Shown here piece after piece: positions 6,578-7,604 of a stretch of DNA of 7,604 nucleotides (positions are counted from its first letter, which is position 1; every line of letters starts with the position of its first letter). Position numbers and translations under genes: made by a program. The notes under the pieces are model-generated. The model saw only the letters and a list, made by a program, of their open reading frames with translations. It was not told the origin of the DNA and ran no database searches. Source of the DNA: an uncultured Eubacteriales bacterium (GTDB lineage: Bacteria; Bacillota; Clostridia; UBA1381; UMGS1253); assembly GCA_900550065.1 (NCBI GenBank), contig URQR01000099.1:1-7604 (forward strand). Reading direction: 5' to 3'.

Positions 6578-7604
6578 TTATAGCTCCAAATAGCTGAAAT
6601 GCATATAGTCTTTCGGGTTGCTCCACTCGTCGCCGCCCCACACGAAGCCATACTTTGAAAAGATACTTACGACCTCACTGTCCGGCGCGATAGAGTAGAT
6701 GTTTTCTTTCGGCAACCAGAAGCCTCCGATGGTGCTGCCGTCTTTATATAAACAATAATTTTCATTATAGTTGATATCGATTGCCGTGCCGTAATTGTGG
6801 TGTGAATACCGGCCGGACGACATCGTGTCGCGCCACGCATATGCGCCGACATCTTTCATAGGGAAACGTTCCTTCCCGTTAAAAATCTCTTCAAAGGCCG
6901 CTTTTGTGATATCGGCAATCTTTTTGTGTACGGTAAGCCACGCTTTGGAGGCATATTTTTGCCCGTTTTGGTCTACGCGCCAGACGTTGACCTCAATTTC
7001 CTGCATCACGCTGTCCGCCGCTTCTTTGGAGTCGATGGCCTTTCCGCCAAACACGAGCAGCTCCTTTTCCTCGAGTGTATAGACCGGTTCTACATAAGCA
7101 GAAAGCGTCAGCTTTTTCGTGGAGACAGAATCGGCCGCGCTGACAATTATTTTGTACTGTTTTCCAATTCTTATGTTGTCAAATGCAAAGCTATTTGTAT
7201 GGCTATAGAGCGTTTTGACGTATACATCCTCGTCGGAATACCAAAAATTTGACGAATCGAGGTAAATGTCGATTTTGTACTCCGAAGCGGACGCAATCAT
7301 AGGAAATTCTACGCTCAGTTTACGGTCTTGATACGCAATCAGCTTACCGTCGCCTTTTACCACTGCACTAAGATTGCTGTATACAGAATCATCGGTATTG
7401 CCAAGCGGCCCAAGACAGTTTTGTTTTTGCTGTTCCGTAGCGAACGTGTCGAAACAACGGTAAATTATAACGATAGCCTGCTCGCGCGTCGTATGGGCCT
7501 CGGGCCAAAGCTCGGTTTCGCTCATCCCTTTTAAAATTTCATTTTTTTGGCAAAATACAACCGGATTGATGGACCAGCTTTTGACCGCATTTGTATCCGT
7601 GTAG
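6578..7604 (-). CDS. SLH-domain M15 (VanY/CwlK-like) cell-wall peptidase, 5' end outside window
   Basis: The frame is open to the window edge, giving 341 visible residues; the true start lies beyond 7604. Residues 1-54 form an S-layer homology repeat: YTD, a Trp at 10, ILKG, then WPEAHTTREQAIVIIYR. SLH repeats bind secondary cell-wall polymers, so the protein is presumably exported and wall-bound, though no signal peptide is visible. Residues about 85-175 look beta-rich and are unassigned. The C-terminal part from about 220 is a zinc metallopeptidase of family M15. Its SxHxxGxAxD motif gives ligands H269 and D276, and DYMHF gives catalytic D332 and ligand H335. FPMKDVGAYAWRD (247-259) is the usual lead-in. 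Such enzymes cut D-Ala-D-Ala or L-Ala-D-Glu bonds in peptidoglycan stems; which one is not decided here. An internal ATG at 7525 lies inside the SLH repeat and is not the start. Confidence 0.9.
   Translation of the reverse strand, partial: YTDTNAVKSWSINPVVFCQKNEILKGMSETELWPEAHTTREQAIVIIYRCFDTFATEQQKQNCLGPLGNTDDSVYSNLSAVVKGDGKLIAYQDRKLSVEFPMIASASEYKIDIYLDSSNFWYSDEDVYVKTLYSHTNSFAFDNIRIGKQYKIIVSAADSVSTKKLTLSAYVEPVYTLEEKELLVFGGKAIDSKEAADSVMQEIEVNVWRVDQNGQKYASKAWLTVHKKIADITKAAFEEIFNGKERFPMKDVGAYAWRDTMSSGRYSHHNYGTAIDINYNENYCLYKDGSTIGGFWLPKENIYSIAPDSEVVSIFSKYGFVWGGDEWSNPKDYMHFSYLEL

Overview
The window looks like a chromosomal housekeeping segment of a low-to-mid GC Gram-positive anaerobe, most likely a clostridial Firmicute. 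Four things suggest this: the gene order prs–pth–mfd–PrsA-type foldase, a lipobox-bearing parvulin lipoprotein, strong AGGAG-type ribosome binding sites, and an SLH-domain cell-wall peptidase of the M15 family. No taxon was tested by database search.

Plus strand, left to right. The window opens with the last 20 codons of a probable PRPP synthetase gene (prs), followed by an imperfect intrinsic terminator. Next come pth (peptidyl-tRNA hydrolase) and mfd (transcription-repair coupling factor), separated by 4 bases and surely co-transcribed. A good extended -10 promoter lies across the mfd stop codon. It drives a lipoprotein foldase gene (PrsA-like, parvulin domain), whose short leader carries a small hairpin. 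A left-handed beta-helix O-acetyltransferase gene (maltose/galactoside acetyltransferase family) follows 54 bases later.

Minus strand, right end. An SLH-domain M15 metallopeptidase (5' end outside the window) reads leftward, followed 25 bases later by a small GNAT acetyltransferase. The two gene sets converge on a perfect 18-bp inverted repeat with a 3-base loop. Its two outermost trinucleotides are exactly the TAA stop codons of the facing genes, so one hairpin should terminate both transcripts.

Functionally, the left part concerns nucleotide supply, rescue of peptidyl-tRNA and repair of transcribed DNA. PrsA-like foldase and the SLH peptidase both act outside the membrane. The two acetyltransferases have unknown substrates. 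There is no mobile element, CRISPR array, tRNA, rRNA or recognisable defence system. I found no undescribed system; the points most worth a second look are the stop-codon-bounded terminator, the modular SLH peptidase with an unassigned middle region, and the promoter embedded in the end of mfd.
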